NCBI RefSeq assembly: GCF_008923365.1
Contig: NZ_WBMR01000062.1
Span: forward strand, 1-46,747
Length of the DNA: 46,747 nucleotides
Source of the DNA: Actinomadura montaniterrae
Lineage (GTDB): Bacteria > Actinomycetota > Actinomycetes > Streptosporangiales > Streptosporangiaceae
Direction of reading: 5' to 3'
Below are positions 14,989-23,628 of the stretch, one piece after another. Position 1 is the stretch's first letter. Every line of letters starts with the position of its first letter. A model generated the notes under the pieces. The model had not been told where the DNA came from, ran no database searches, and saw only the letters and a list, made by a program, of their open reading frames with translations. A program made the translations under genes and the position numbers.

Positions 14989-16351
14989 TCATCACGATCG
15001 GTTTCACGAAGTCCCCGAACCAGCGGTCGACGGCGGTCGACGGCCCCGTGCTCGGATGCCCGGCGACCCAGGCGACGTGGCCGTCCGGGCGGACGACCAG
15101 GAGCGGGTCCCCGGTGCGGTCGCCGGTGACGATGACGCCCTGCCGGCCGAGCGCGGCCTCCTCGCTCGGCAGCGGGCTCCGGCGCAGCGCCCGGGCGAGC
15201 TGCCGGGGCGACAGCCGCGGTCCGGTCAGGGTGCTGCCCATGTAGTGGGCGTCGAGGCCCGCGATGGACCGCGCGACCTGCCGGCGGAACCCGGCGGATC
15301 GCTCCAGGCGGTCGCGCGCGGCGGCGCGGCGGTCCAGGTCGGGGCCGAAGATCAGCGCCTCCTGCTCCCGGACGCTCCGCTGCATCCGGGCCGTCGCCTC
15401 CGCGCGTTCGAGGCCGTAGGTGGCCGCCAGCTCGCGCGGCGCGCCGCCGAGCAGGGCCGCCAGCTTCCAGGCCAGGTTGTGCGCGTCCTGCAGGCCGGCG
15501 TTCAGCGAGCTGCCGCCCACCGGTGGCTGGTCGTGGGCGGCGTCCCCGGCGAGGAAGACGTTGCCCGCGCTCCATTCCCGGACCGTCGTGCAGCCGTTCG
15601 AGAACCGGTCGAGCCAGACGCACTCGCCCTCGTCGACGCGCTCGCCGGTGGCCTCGTGCCAGTCGCGGCAGACGTCCTCGAAGGTGAACTCGCCGGTGGC
15701 GCGGTAGCGGGGCGAGAAGAGCATCAGCCGGGTGATCTCCGAAGTGATCGGCCCGGCCGTGGCGACCATGTCCCCGTGCCGTTCGAACCGGCGGGGCGCG
15801 ACGGCGACCCCGGTGACGTCGCACCGGATCATGTGCCGGTCGGCCGGGACGCGCAGCGGCGCCTGCCCGAGGCCCGCGCGGACCGTGCTCTCGGCCCCGT
15901 CCGCGCCGACGAGGTAGACGCTCTCGTACGTCCGGCCGGCCGCGTCGTACGCGACGACGCCCGACGACCTGGCCTGCGCCCGGGTGACGGCCACGCCGGT
16001 CCGCACGGTGGCCCCGGCGTCGACCGCCCGGTCCCGCAGCACGCGCACGAGGTCGGGCTGCGGCAACTTCCACAGCCCCGCCCAGGGGCTGTCGATCCCG
16101 TCGAGGTCGACGGGGAAGCCCGCGTAGTGGCCCGTCATGGCGTGCGGCAGGCGGTCCAGACCGGGAACGTCCAGCGCGGACAGGATCTCCATCGACCGCG
16201 AGTTCAGCGTGCTGGCGCGGGTCTGGCCGGAGATCTCGACGTCCCGCTCCAGGACGAGGACGGAGACCCCCTGCCCGGCCAGGGCGGCGGCGAGGAGGCT
16301 CCCCACCGGGCCGCCGCCCGCGACGATCACGTCCCAGCGCTCGGCCATCAT
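14969..16351 (-). CDS. FAD-dependent aromatic polyketide monooxygenase
   Basis: This 460-aa p-hydroxybenzoate-hydroxylase-type flavoprotein has a Rossmann GGGPVGSLLA at the N terminus, a mid-region DG motif (GADGAEST), and the second FAD motif GDAAHDQPPVGGSSLNAGLQDAHNLAWKL. The protein ends with a short C-terminal region (VVRPDGHVAW) typical of polyketide hydroxylases such as PgaE/JadH. The chosen ATG (16351) overlaps the cyclase stop by 4 bp; ATGs at 16360 and 16348 are alternatives. It sits between the cyclase and KS-alpha, a position where angucycline clusters often carry oxygenases. Regiochemistry is unknown. Confidence 0.9.
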   Translation of the reverse strand: MMAERWDVIVAGGGPVGSLLAAALAGQGVSVLVLERDVEISGQTRASTLNSRSMEILSALDVPGLDRLPHAMTGHYAGFPVDLDGIDSPWAGLWKLPQPDLVRVLRDRAVDAGATVRTGVAVTRAQARSSGVVAYDAAGRTYESVYLVGADGAESTVRAGLGQAPLRVPADRHMIRCDVTGVAVAPRRFERHGDMVATAGPITSEITRLMLFSPRYRATGEFTFEDVCRDWHEATGERVDEGECVWLDRFSNGCTTVREWSAGNVFLAGDAAHDQPPVGGSSLNAGLQDAHNLAWKLAALLGGAPRELAATYGLERAEATARMQRSVREQEALIFGPDLDRRAAARDRLERSAGFRRQVARSIAGLDAHYMGSTLTGPRLSPRQLARALRRSPLPSEEAALGRQGVIVTGDRTGDPLLVVRPDGHVAWVAGHPSTGPSTAVDRWFGDFVKPIVMNARSSD

Positions 16352-16668
16352 CGCTGCCATCGGTAGAAGCACGACGCCATGGCGTCCTTCGGGCCCTGCC
16401 AGCTCGGGTCGTAGGGCTCGAAGAACGGGCGCAGGTCCGCGCTGATCTGGACGAAGCGGGGGTCCTCCCGGGCCTGCTCCACCTGCTCGGGGCCGTGGTC
16501 CTCGGCGAAGTCCTGGGCGTGGATGTAGAGGTCGCGGTAGTTGAAGAGCTGCCGCCGCAGGGTCCCCATGCGCTGCGGCATGTCCGTCTCGTCGAATTCC
16601 TTGAACAGCCCGGAAATCTCGTCGAGGTCGGGGCGCCTGAACCGCGCGATGATCAGTGTGGTGAACAT
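16348..16668 (-). CDS. TcmI/JadI-family polyketide cyclase
   Basis: This 106-aa dimeric alpha-beta-barrel cyclase belongs to the TcmI-type polyketide synthesis cyclase family (PF04673). Recognisable features are the N-terminal TTLIIARFRRPDLDEISGLF, the DxxDMPxRMGTLRRQLF segment and YRDLYIHAQDF. In angucycline clusters the homologous protein (JadI, UrdF, PgaF) sets the later rings. Its place just downstream of an oxygenase gene and upstream of the KS genes matches that type. The start is the ATG at 16668 with a GGGCAGG-like SD. The longer open frame upstream runs into the previous gene. Confidence 0.92.
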   Translation of the reverse strand: MFTTLIIARFRRPDLDEISGLFKEFDETDMPQRMGTLRRQLFNYRDLYIHAQDFAEDHGPEQVEQAREDPRFVQISADLRPFFEPYDPSWQGPKDAMASCFYRWQR

Positions 16669-16682
16669 GACCTGCCCTTTCT

Positions 16683-18146
16683 CTAGCTCTCGGAGCCGAA
16701 CCAGCGTGCGAGTGCGGTGGCGAGCGGCTCGGCCGCGCGCGAGGTCCACGCCACGTGCCCATCGGGGCGGACGAGGAGGTCGGGCTCGTCCGGCCGCGGG
16801 ACGGCGACGACGTCCACGCGGTCGTTCCACGGGCGGGCGAGGGACGCGCTCTCCCCGTCCTCGCGGGACGTCAGGAGGAGCCCGCGCCCGTGGCGGAGCA
16901 GCCCGCGGGGCGGGCCGTCGCCGCCCGGCAGCCGGAGGTCCTTGGTGGGCAGCAGGCGGCCGACGGGCTCGGGCGCGTCGCCGCCCGGGTCGTAGCGCAG
17001 CGCCATGCCGGTCACCTCGTCGGCGGCCAGCGACGCCGCCTCCGGGACGGTGAACAGCCGCTCCAGCAGCCCGCGGACCGGGTCGACCTCGGCGCCGCGG
17101 AGGAAGACCTGCCCCTGCGCCTGGGTGTTCGCGAGCAGCTCCGCGGCCGCCTGGCGCCGCTCGGTGTCGTAGGTGTCGAGCAGGTCCGCGGGGGCCCAGC
17201 CGTGGACGGCGGCGGCGAGCTTCCAGCCCAGGTTCACCGCGTCCTGGATGGACACGTTCATCCCCTGCCCGCCCGCCGGGAGGTGGGTGTGGGCGGCGTC
17301 GCCGGCGAGGAACACCCGCCCCGCGCGGAAGGACGGCGCCATCCCGGACGCGTCGTTGAACGAGCTCGCCCAGCGGATCCTCCCGGGCGGGAGGGCATCG
17401 CCGGTGACGTTGCGGTACGCCTGCTCCAGGTGCTTCGCCTCGACCCGGGTGCCCCGTTCGAGGGGTTCCGCGGTGAAGTCGCAGACGATCAGCCGGTCGA
17501 TGGTGTCGTCGAGCGGCCCGGACATGACCATGCCGGTGGGCGTCTTCTTGCCGAACTGGTTGTTCGGCAGGCCGGCGTGCTCGATGTCCGCCAGCAGCAT
17601 CTGCACGCTCGGCGGCGTGAGCGGATAGGCGAGGCCCGCCATTCTCCGCACCGTGCTGTGCGCCCCGTCACACCCGACGACGTATTGGGAGCGCACCCTG
17701 ACCGTTCCGTCCGGGCCGTTCGCGATCGTCTCGAGACTTTCCCCGCATTCCTGGATTCCGGTCACCGTGTAACCCGGCCTGACGGTCGCTCCCAACCGCG
17801 CGGCCCGCTCCCGCAGAACGGCTTCCGTCTTGTACTGCGGATAGCGCATGACCGGCAGATGGGGGGACGAGAGATGATCGGCGGAGATCACGATTCCGGC
17901 GAAATGAACGGCCTTGACATGCTCCAGCGGACCGAACTCGCCGAGCATGTCGCGGTGCGCGAATATTTCGAGGGTGCTGGGCGTGAAGCCGAGGGCGCGC
18001 GACTCGTTCTGCGGCATCGCCGAGGCGCCCAGCACCAGGCAGTCGACGCCGCACAGCCGCAGCTCGCCCGCCAGCATGAGACCGGTCGGGCCCATTCCGA
18101 CGATGACCACGGGTATCTGCGCCGGAACGGACTGAAGATCGCTCAT
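16683..18146 (-). CDS. FAD-dependent monooxygenase, first gene of the PKS operon
   Basis: This 487-aa PHBH-fold aromatic hydroxylase has an FAD fingerprint VIVGMGPTGLMLAGEL, SRALG after strand 2, GCDGAHSTVR, and GDAAHTHLPAGGQGMNVSIQDAVNLGWKL. The C-terminal thioredoxin-like remnant ends in LLVRPDGHVAW. It resembles the PgaE/UrdE-type oxygenases of angucycline clusters in position. The ATG at 18146 is preceded by GAGGTG; the reading frame is open further upstream without an SD. The leading position means its 5' region carries the operon promoter. A StrR-type operator is centred about 180 bp upstream. Confidence 0.92.
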   Translation of the reverse strand: MSDLQSVPAQIPVVIVGMGPTGLMLAGELRLCGVDCLVLGASAMPQNESRALGFTPSTLEIFAHRDMLGEFGPLEHVKAVHFAGIVISADHLSSPHLPVMRYPQYKTEAVLRERAARLGATVRPGYTVTGIQECGESLETIANGPDGTVRVRSQYVVGCDGAHSTVRRMAGLAYPLTPPSVQMLLADIEHAGLPNNQFGKKTPTGMVMSGPLDDTIDRLIVCDFTAEPLERGTRVEAKHLEQAYRNVTGDALPPGRIRWASSFNDASGMAPSFRAGRVFLAGDAAHTHLPAGGQGMNVSIQDAVNLGWKLAAAVHGWAPADLLDTYDTERRQAAAELLANTQAQGQVFLRGAEVDPVRGLLERLFTVPEAASLAADEVTGMALRYDPGGDAPEPVGRLLPTKDLRLPGGDGPPRGLLRHGRGLLLTSREDGESASLARPWNDRVDVVAVPRPDEPDLLVRPDGHVAWTSRAAEPLATALARWFGSES

Positions 18147-18312
18147 GGGCACCTCGCCTAGGGGTCGTTCGTGCGTTCCCAAGGATCCACAGGAGGGTGA
18201 CGCGAAGCCAGTTCCCGGCACCCCGGTTGAACAGCCTTCCGGGCATTAGCCGAAACGAACGCACCTGGCGGAGTGGCGAAATCCGCCGGGTGGTGCGCCG
18301 TCGCCGCGAGTT

Positions 18313-18341
18313 GTTCAACTGCCTATTCGCGTCTGTTGAAC
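18313..18341. promoter_or_regulatory. StrR/NovG-type operator, site 2, of the main PKS operon
   Basis: GTTCAACTG, an 11-bp spacer, then CTGTTGAAC matches 17 of 18 positions of the StrR-family consensus, with identical spacing to site 1. It lies 167 bp before the operon's first start (18146) and 128 bp before the small gene at 18469 on the other strand. An isolated half-site, CGGTTGAAC, is at 18224-18232 between it and the operon start. Confidence 0.78.
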
Positions 18342-18468
18342 GCCGGGCGGTGCTGTGGTTCGCCCGGGTACTGTCGGCCGCCCCCGTCGCCGGTTGTGCG
18401 GAAATCTCCAAGAATGGCGCGGAGCCGGTGCGGCCGGAAAAGCCGGGATCGACGGAACGGAGGGTGCG

Positions 18469-18726
18469 ATGGCCGACGAGGAAGCGCCGCCGCGGTTCCT
18501 GCTGCCGGGGGTCCTGCTGTCGGCGGGCAGGTTCCTGCTCGCCGGCCTCAGGGCCGCCGGCCTCAGCGCCTGGTGCGTCCCGTCCGCGCTGAGGCGGGAC
18601 GAGCCCGGGCCGGCGCCGCCCGAACCGTCCCTGACGTTCGCGGAGCGGCTGACGTGGGCCGGTCTCGAGTGGCACGTCCGCCGGCAGAAGCCGCACGCCG
18701 GACCGGACGAATCCGCGCGGCCCTAG
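18469..18726 (+). CDS. Small conserved-looking protein of unknown function, 85 aa
   Basis: This frame runs from an ATG with a strong SD (GGAGGG at 18459-18464). Codons are almost all G/C in third position, supporting real coding. The product begins MADEEAPPRFLLPGVLLS; residues about 9-35 are hydrophobic and amphipathic and could associate with a membrane. The C-terminal half is charged (FAERLTWAGLEWHVRRQK). I recognise no family. It lies between the PKS operon (divergent) and the MFS exporter gene (same strand, 207 bp downstream) and is directly downstream of operator site 2, so it is probably co-regulated with the cluster. Confidence 0.55.
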   Translation: MADEEAPPRFLLPGVLLSAGRFLLAGLRAAGLSAWCVPSALRRDEPGPAPPEPSLTFAERLTWAGLEWHVRRQKPHAGPDESARP

Positions 18727-18827
18727 AACGCGGCGCAGCACGGCGCGAGGCGGGGCGGTGCGCGGCGCGGCGGGGCACCCCGTCGCCGGGCGGGCACCGC
18801 CGTCTCTACCGGACCAACTTTCTTTAC

Positions 18828-18855
18828 TTGACATAAATTTATGTCGGACTAAGGT
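18828..18855 (+). promoter_or_regulatory. Promoter and palindromic operator of the MFS exporter
   Basis: A -35 box TTGACA (18828-18833) and -10 box TAAGGT (18850-18855) are separated by 16 bp. The spacer overlaps a perfect 16-bp palindrome, GACATAAATTTATGTC (18830-18845). The same TTGACATAAATTT occurs in the promoter of the MMPL exporter next to the TetR gene (27772-27784). TetR control of this promoter is therefore likely, by inference. Confidence 0.7.
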
Positions 18856-18933
18856 CGAAGGCGTGACCCCACAGCATCCAGCAGCGGCCCGCAAAGCCGG
18901 CCGCGCCGACGCAACCCAGCCCAGGAGCAGTCG

Positions 18934-20421
18934 GTGAGCGCGCGCGGTGCCCGCCCCCGGCCGGACGCGGAGCTCCCGCCCCCGCCCGGCGGACCGGGCG
19001 CGTCCGAGGGCCGCGGCTGGCGGGCCGTCACCGTCGTGCTCGTCGGAGCGTTCATGGCCCTGCTCGACACCACGGTCGTGACCGTCGCCCTGCCCACGAT
19101 CCGCACCGGCCTGCACGCCTCGTCCGCCGGCCTCGAATGGGTCGTCTCCGCCTACGCCCTCGCGCTCGGCCTCGCGCTGGTCCCGGCCGGGCGCGCCGGC
19201 GACCGCTTCGGGCACAAGCCCGTGTTCATCATCGGCCTGGCCGTCTTCACGCTCGCCAGCGTGGCCTGCGGGGTGTCGCAGAACCAGGCCGAGATCGTCG
19301 CCGCCCGGGCGGTCCAGGGCCTCGGCGCCGGGACGTTCTACCCGGCCATCGCCGCCACCATCCAGCTGACGTTCACCGGCCGGGCGCGCTCGAAGGCGTT
19401 CGGCGCCCTCGGCGCCACCATCGGCGTGTCGATCGCGCTCGGGCCGGTGCTCGGCGGCCTGATCATCGCCGGCGGGGGCGCGCGGAACGGCTGGCGGTGG
19501 GTGTTCCTGGTGAACCTCGCCATCGGCGCGATCGCGCTGCCGGTCGCCGCGAAGCAGCTGCCCCGCGCGCGGTCGCTCGTCCGCCGCCGGTTCGACCCGG
19601 TCGGCGTGGTCCTCCTGTCGGCCGGGCTGCTCCTGCTGCTCATCCCCCTCGTGGAGGGCCAGGAGAGGGGCTGGCCCGCCTGGTGCTACGCCTGCTTCGG
19701 CGCCTGCGCGGTCACGTTCGCGCTGCTCGCCGTGTGGGAGGCGCGCGCCGAACGGCGCGGAGCGGACCCGCTGCTCAAGCCCGGCCTGCTCGCGCAGACG
19801 TCGTTCTCCGCGGGCGCGGCCTTCGCGGTCGTCTACTTCGCCGGGTTCACCAGCGTGTTCTTCACCCTCTCCATCCTCTGGCAGGAGGGGCTGGGCCGCA
19901 GCGCCCTGATGACGGGCCTCGCCGTCGTCCCGTTCTCGTTCGGCAGCCTGGTCTCCGCCGCGATCAGCGACAGGCTCTCGGCGCGGATGGGCCGGATGGT
20001 GCTGGTCACCGGCTCGGTGATGGTGGCGGCCGGGCTCGCGCTCGCGGCGCTGGTCGTCCACCTCGACGCACCCGCCCCGAGCGGCTGGACGCTCGCCGGC
20101 CCGCTGCTGCTCGCCGGGCTCGGCAGCGGGATGGTCATCGCCCCCAACCAGGACTTCGTCCTCGCGCGGGTGCCCGCGGAGGACGCGGGGACGGCGAGCG
20201 CCGTCCTCGGCACCGCCCAGCGGGTCGGCAGCGCGCTCGGCATCGCGATCATCGGGACCGTGCTGTTCGGGAACCTGCACTTCCACCCGGGTCCGCACGC
20301 GGCCGCCGCCGCGTTCAGCCACGGCTCGCAGTACGCGCTGCTGGCCAACACCGCCCTCGTCCTCGTCGCGCTGGTGCTGGTCATCGCCCTCCCCCGGCGG
20401 ATCCCCAGCACCAGGGCGTAG
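18934..20421 (+). CDS. MFS drug exporter, DHA2 family (14 TM)
   Basis: This 495-aa EmrB/QacA-type proton antiporter has about 14 hydrophobic segments. It also has the conserved motif A (AGRAGDRFGHKPVF, near residue 85) and motif C-like GPVLGGLI. Antiporters of this family export hydrophobic antibiotics and often accompany aromatic polyketide genes. The start is a GTG with AGGAG 7 bp upstream; the first 25 residues are a Pro-rich cytoplasmic tail. Its promoter carries the palindrome described at 18828-18855. It is convergent with the next monooxygenase and they share a strong terminator. Confidence 0.93.
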   Translation: MSARGARPRPDAELPPPPGGPGASEGRGWRAVTVVLVGAFMALLDTTVVTVALPTIRTGLHASSAGLEWVVSAYALALGLALVPAGRAGDRFGHKPVFIIGLAVFTLASVACGVSQNQAEIVAARAVQGLGAGTFYPAIAATIQLTFTGRARSKAFGALGATIGVSIALGPVLGGLIIAGGGARNGWRWVFLVNLAIGAIALPVAAKQLPRARSLVRRRFDPVGVVLLSAGLLLLLIPLVEGQERGWPAWCYACFGACAVTFALLAVWEARAERRGADPLLKPGLLAQTSFSAGAAFAVVYFAGFTSVFFTLSILWQEGLGRSALMTGLAVVPFSFGSLVSAAISDRLSARMGRMVLVTGSVMVAAGLALAALVVHLDAPAPSGWTLAGPLLLAGLGSGMVIAPNQDFVLARVPAEDAGTASAVLGTAQRVGSALGIAIIGTVLFGNLHFHPGPHAAAAAFSHGSQYALLANTALVLVALVLVIALPRRIPSTRA

Positions 20422-20436
20422 CCGGGGCGGCACATG

Positions 20437-20470
20437 AAGCCGGGCCCGTTCCTCGGAACGGGCCCGGCTT
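20437..20470. terminator. Bidirectional terminator
   Basis: A perfect 15-bp GC-rich stem begins AAGCCGGGCCCGTTC and has a CTCG tetraloop. It lies 16 bp after the MFS stop and before the stop of the convergent monooxygenase. Confidence 0.9.
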
Positions 20471-20516
20471 CGACGTTTCGCGGCCGGGACGCCTCGCGGA
20501 GCGCCGACTGCGACGG

Positions 20517-22181
20517 TCAGGACCGGGCGGTCGAGGGCCGCGCCGGTTTCCGGGATCCGAGCCGCAGCCCGAGCGACTCCGCCACGGCGGCCGGGTCGGT
20601 GCCGGGCAGCCGTCCCGACGCGGCGAGGTAGCCGTCCGGGCGGATCAGCAGCCAGTCGCCCGGACGCGCGCCGAGGCCCTTCGCCAGCAGCCCGCCCGGG
20701 TCCCGGAGCGGCCCGGGAAGGGCGCCTTCCCTGTCCGCCGCCCCCGGGCCCGGGACGGTGCGGACCCGGACGACGCCCTCGCACGCCTCCGCCAGCCGCA
20801 CCAGCGCGGGGCCGTCGCCGTCCCCGGCGAACGCCAGCAGCGACCAGCCGGGCCGCCGCAGCTCCGCCAGCAGCGAGCGCCAGCCGGCGGACTCGCCCTC
20901 CTCGGCGGACGTCACCCGGGCGACGCGCTCGCCGGCCGCCACGGCGAGCGCGCCGCCGGACGCGGCGGCGAGCGGCCCGGCCGGGGAGCGCAGGCCCAGC
21001 GCCGACGTGCCGCCCATGATCTTCCGTTCGATCCGCGACTTCAGCGGCCGGACGGTGCGGACCACCGCGAACAGCGTCCGCAGCGCGGCCCGCGCGACCG
21101 GGCCGCTCGCCTGGATCATCGTGGTGGTGCGGCGGGTGGAGCGCAGCAGCTCCGCGCCGACGGGGACGCGTTCGGCGTCGTAGCTGTCGAGCAGCCGGGC
21201 GTCGGCACGGCCGTGATGCACGTCGGCGAGCTTCCAGGCCAGGTTGCACGCCTCCTGGATGCCGGTGTTGAGGCCCTGCCCGGACGCGGGGCTGTGCACG
21301 TGCGCCGCGTCGCCCGCGACGAAGCAGCGCCCGGACCGCATGGCCGGCACCATGCGCTGCTGGATGGTGAACACCGAGACCCACGTCGGGGGCTCGACGG
21401 TGACCGCGGCGCCGCAGCCGGCCCGGATCTTGCGGGCGAAGCGGGCGGCGAGGGCCGCGTCGCCGGTGTCCCCCTCGTGGTCGGTGTCGCGGGTGTCGAC
21501 CAGCCGCCACCGCCCGTCCTCCGCGAACGGCACCATCATCACGGCGCCCTCGCGGGTGCGCATCCAGTGGATGGAGTCGGTCGGCAGGTCGCAGCGCACC
21601 GCGGCGTCGGCGATCAGCCACGTCTCGGTCTGGTCGCCGCGGAGCCGCAGCCCCAGCTCCTTGCGGACGGTCGAGTGGCCGCCGTCGGCGCCGACCAGCC
21701 AGGCGGCGCGGACGGTCTCGGCGGCCCCGCCGGCGCGGACGAGCTCCGCGGTGACGGCGTCCCCGTCGTCGGAGAAGCCGGTGAGCCGCGTCCCCCACTC
21801 GACCTGGACGCCGCGGCGGGCGGCCGCGTCCCGCAGCACCTGCTCGGTGCGGGTCTGGTCGATCATGACGGAGTAGGGGTGCCGGGTCGGCAGCCGGTCG
21901 TAGTCGGCGTCGAACCGCACCAGGAGGCGGCCGCCCTGGTGCAGCGTGAGGTGCTCGACCCTGCGGGCCCGGGCGAGCATGGCGCCGAGGACGCCCATCT
22001 GGTCGTAGGTCTCCAGGGTGCGGGCGTGGACGCCGAGGGCGCGGCTGGTGGCGGCGGGGCCGCCGGCCGCGTCGACCAGGCGCACGGACAGGCCGTGCCG
22101 GGCCAGCTCGTGGGCGGCGGCCAGGCCGACCGGGCCGGCCCCGACGACCAGCACGTCACAGGTGGGAGCGGTTGGGGTCAT
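20517..22181 (-). CDS. FAD-dependent monooxygenase (third of the cluster)
   Basis: This 554-aa PHBH-type hydroxylase has an FAD motif VLVVGAGPVGLAAAHEL, SRALGVHARTLE, GADGGHSTVR, and GDAAHVHSPASGQGLNTGIQEACNLAWKL. It has a longer C-terminal thioredoxin-like domain (about residues 400-545) than the other two cluster monooxygenases. Such enzymes hydroxylate polyketide aromatics or carry out Baeyer-Villiger-type oxidations; the sequence alone does not decide. It is separated from the upstream halogenase gene by a strong terminator, so it probably has its own promoter between 22182 and 22251, where I could not pick out clear boxes. Confidence 0.9.
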   Translation of the reverse strand: MTPTAPTCDVLVVGAGPVGLAAAHELARHGLSVRLVDAAGGPAATSRALGVHARTLETYDQMGVLGAMLARARRVEHLTLHQGGRLLVRFDADYDRLPTRHPYSVMIDQTRTEQVLRDAAARRGVQVEWGTRLTGFSDDGDAVTAELVRAGGAAETVRAAWLVGADGGHSTVRKELGLRLRGDQTETWLIADAAVRCDLPTDSIHWMRTREGAVMMVPFAEDGRWRLVDTRDTDHEGDTGDAALAARFARKIRAGCGAAVTVEPPTWVSVFTIQQRMVPAMRSGRCFVAGDAAHVHSPASGQGLNTGIQEACNLAWKLADVHHGRADARLLDSYDAERVPVGAELLRSTRRTTTMIQASGPVARAALRTLFAVVRTVRPLKSRIERKIMGGTSALGLRSPAGPLAAASGGALAVAAGERVARVTSAEEGESAGWRSLLAELRRPGWSLLAFAGDGDGPALVRLAEACEGVVRVRTVPGPGAADREGALPGPLRDPGGLLAKGLGARPGDWLLIRPDGYLAASGRLPGTDPAAVAESLGLRLGSRKPARPSTARS

Positions 22182-22251
22182 TGCGGCTCGCTCTCGCGTT
22201 CGGGTGGGGGGACGGGGCGGGCGCCGCTCGTCGCGGGCCCGGTGAATCCGC

Positions 22252-22290
22252 GGGCGGGCAGGGCGTCCGCCTGGGACGCCCTGCCCGCCC
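22252..22290 (-). terminator. Terminator after the halogenase gene
   Basis: A perfect 17-bp stem, GGGCGGGCAGGGCGTCC paired with its complement across a 5-nt loop, lies 21 bp downstream of the halogenase stop on the minus strand. Confidence 0.88.
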
Positions 22291-22311
22291 GTTTCGGGGA
22301 CCGTGCGGTCG

Positions 22312-23544
22312 CTATCCGATCTGCCAGCCGTCGACGGCCTTGGCCAGGCCGGAGATGAGCGCGATGAAGTCCTGCCGGGCCTTGTGGAACATGTCCGGGT
22401 CGACGAGCCCCTGCGCCTGGTCGAAGTACTCCTCGGCCTTCTGCGTCTGGTCGTAGAAGATGCGGACGAACGCGAGCACCACGTCCAGGACGGCGTGGTA
22501 CTCCTTCTCGTAGACCGCGCGCACCTGCTCCTCGGAACCGGGGTCGGCGAGGATGCGGTCGGCGGCCTCCGCGGCGAGCGACCCGCCCTTCATGGCGAGC
22601 ATGCAGCCGGTGGAGAACAGCGGGTCGACGAACGCCGCCGCGTCCCCGACCTGCAGGAACCCGGGCCCGCTCATCTCGGTGGAGCTGTACGACCAGTCCT
22701 TGGCGGTGCGCACCTGCGCCACCTGCGTGGCGTCCTGGAGCAGCTTCTTCATGAAGCCGGTCTCCTCCAGCTGCCGGTGCAGGAACCGCTCCGGGGTGAG
22801 CTCGGACGCCGCGAACACCGCGCTCGGCGCGACGAACCCGACGCTGCACGTGCCGTCGCTGAACGGGATCATCCACAGCCATCCGGGTGGGACGGCCTCG
22901 ACGAGGATGTTGCCGGCGTCGTTGCCCTCCAGCCGGCCGCCGCCCTGGAAGTAGGTCCAGACGGCGAGGTTCTTCAGGTCCTCGTGCCAGATGACCGTGT
23001 CCCGGTTGCGGGCCATGAACTTCGCCTGGCCGGACGCGTCCAGCACCAGCGGCGCGCGCACCTCGACGAGCTCGTCGTCGCGGGACGCGCTGTACAGCAG
23101 GCCCGTGCAGCGGCCGTTGCTGAACACGGCCTTGCGCGCCTGGGCCTCCTCGATGACGGTCGTGCCGAGCCGCCGCGAGTGCATGAGCAGCATGTTGTCG
23201 AACTCCGCCCGCTTCACCTGGTAGGCGGGCGGGTCGAACTCGCCGGGCTCGATGACGCCGGCGTACAGCTCGTCGAACCGGACCGTCCACGGCTCCGGGG
23301 TGGCGCCCCACACGAGCGTCACGCCGCGCTTCGGGGTGGCGCCGAGGTCGGCGAGCGCCTGGCCGGCGCCGAGCTCCTGGACGATCGGCATCACGCCGGG
23401 GATGAGCGACTCCCCGATGTGGTAGCGGGGGAACTTCTCCTTCTCCAGCAGCAGCACCCGCCGGCCGCGCTTGGCCAGCAGCGCCGAGGCCGTGGCTCCG
23501 GCCGGGCCCCCGCCGACGACGACGGCATCGTACGTGTCAGGCAT
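22312..23544 (-). CDS. FADH2-dependent halogenase
   Basis: This 410-aa flavoprotein has GGGPAGATAS at the N terminus and FPRYHIGESLIP, as in the PltA/CndH/CmlS-type halogenases. The halogenase fingerprint W-x-W-x-I-P is present as WLWMIP (W222, W224). A Lys at position 72 (PKRGVTLVWG) aligns with the catalytic Lys that forms the chloramine intermediate. The related geranylgeranyl-reductase branch lacks this combination, so halogenation is the favoured call, probably of a phenolic ring. A reductase to supply FADH2 is not evident in the window. It is the last gene of the DJ-1/ABM/halogenase operon, ending at the hairpin at 22252-22290. Confidence 0.85.
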   Translation of the reverse strand: MPDTYDAVVVGGGPAGATASALLAKRGRRVLLLEKEKFPRYHIGESLIPGVMPIVQELGAGQALADLGATPKRGVTLVWGATPEPWTVRFDELYAGVIEPGEFDPPAYQVKRAEFDNMLLMHSRRLGTTVIEEAQARKAVFSNGRCTGLLYSASRDDELVEVRAPLVLDASGQAKFMARNRDTVIWHEDLKNLAVWTYFQGGGRLEGNDAGNILVEAVPPGWLWMIPFSDGTCSVGFVAPSAVFAASELTPERFLHRQLEETGFMKKLLQDATQVAQVRTAKDWSYSSTEMSGPGFLQVGDAAAFVDPLFSTGCMLAMKGGSLAAEAADRILADPGSEEQVRAVYEKEYHAVLDVVLAFVRIFYDQTQKAEEYFDQAQGLVDPDMFHKARQDFIALISGLAKAVDGWQIG

Positions 23545-23628
23545 TGACGAACCTCCATTGTTCCCGGATGGCGAGCGCCTTGCGCCGCGGCTCCTCGGAT
23601 GGCGTTACCGTGCGGAATTCGGTGGCGT

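Noticed and set aside
18224..18232. A fourth StrR operator at CGGTTGAAC
   Set aside because: The expected left half-site 11 bp upstream reads GAAGCCAGT, so only a half-site exists; noted with site 2 rather than called separately.
18355..18468. 5' extension of the small gene at 18469
   Set aside because: The extended N terminus is Arg/Gly-rich without SD, whereas GGAGGG directly precedes the ATG at 18469.
17668..21798. 1376-codon leftward open frame spanning two monooxygenases, intergenic DNA and the MFS gene
   Set aside because: It is a GC-driven shadow frame with low-complexity Arg/Gly/Pro content and crosses a strong terminator and real genes in other frames.
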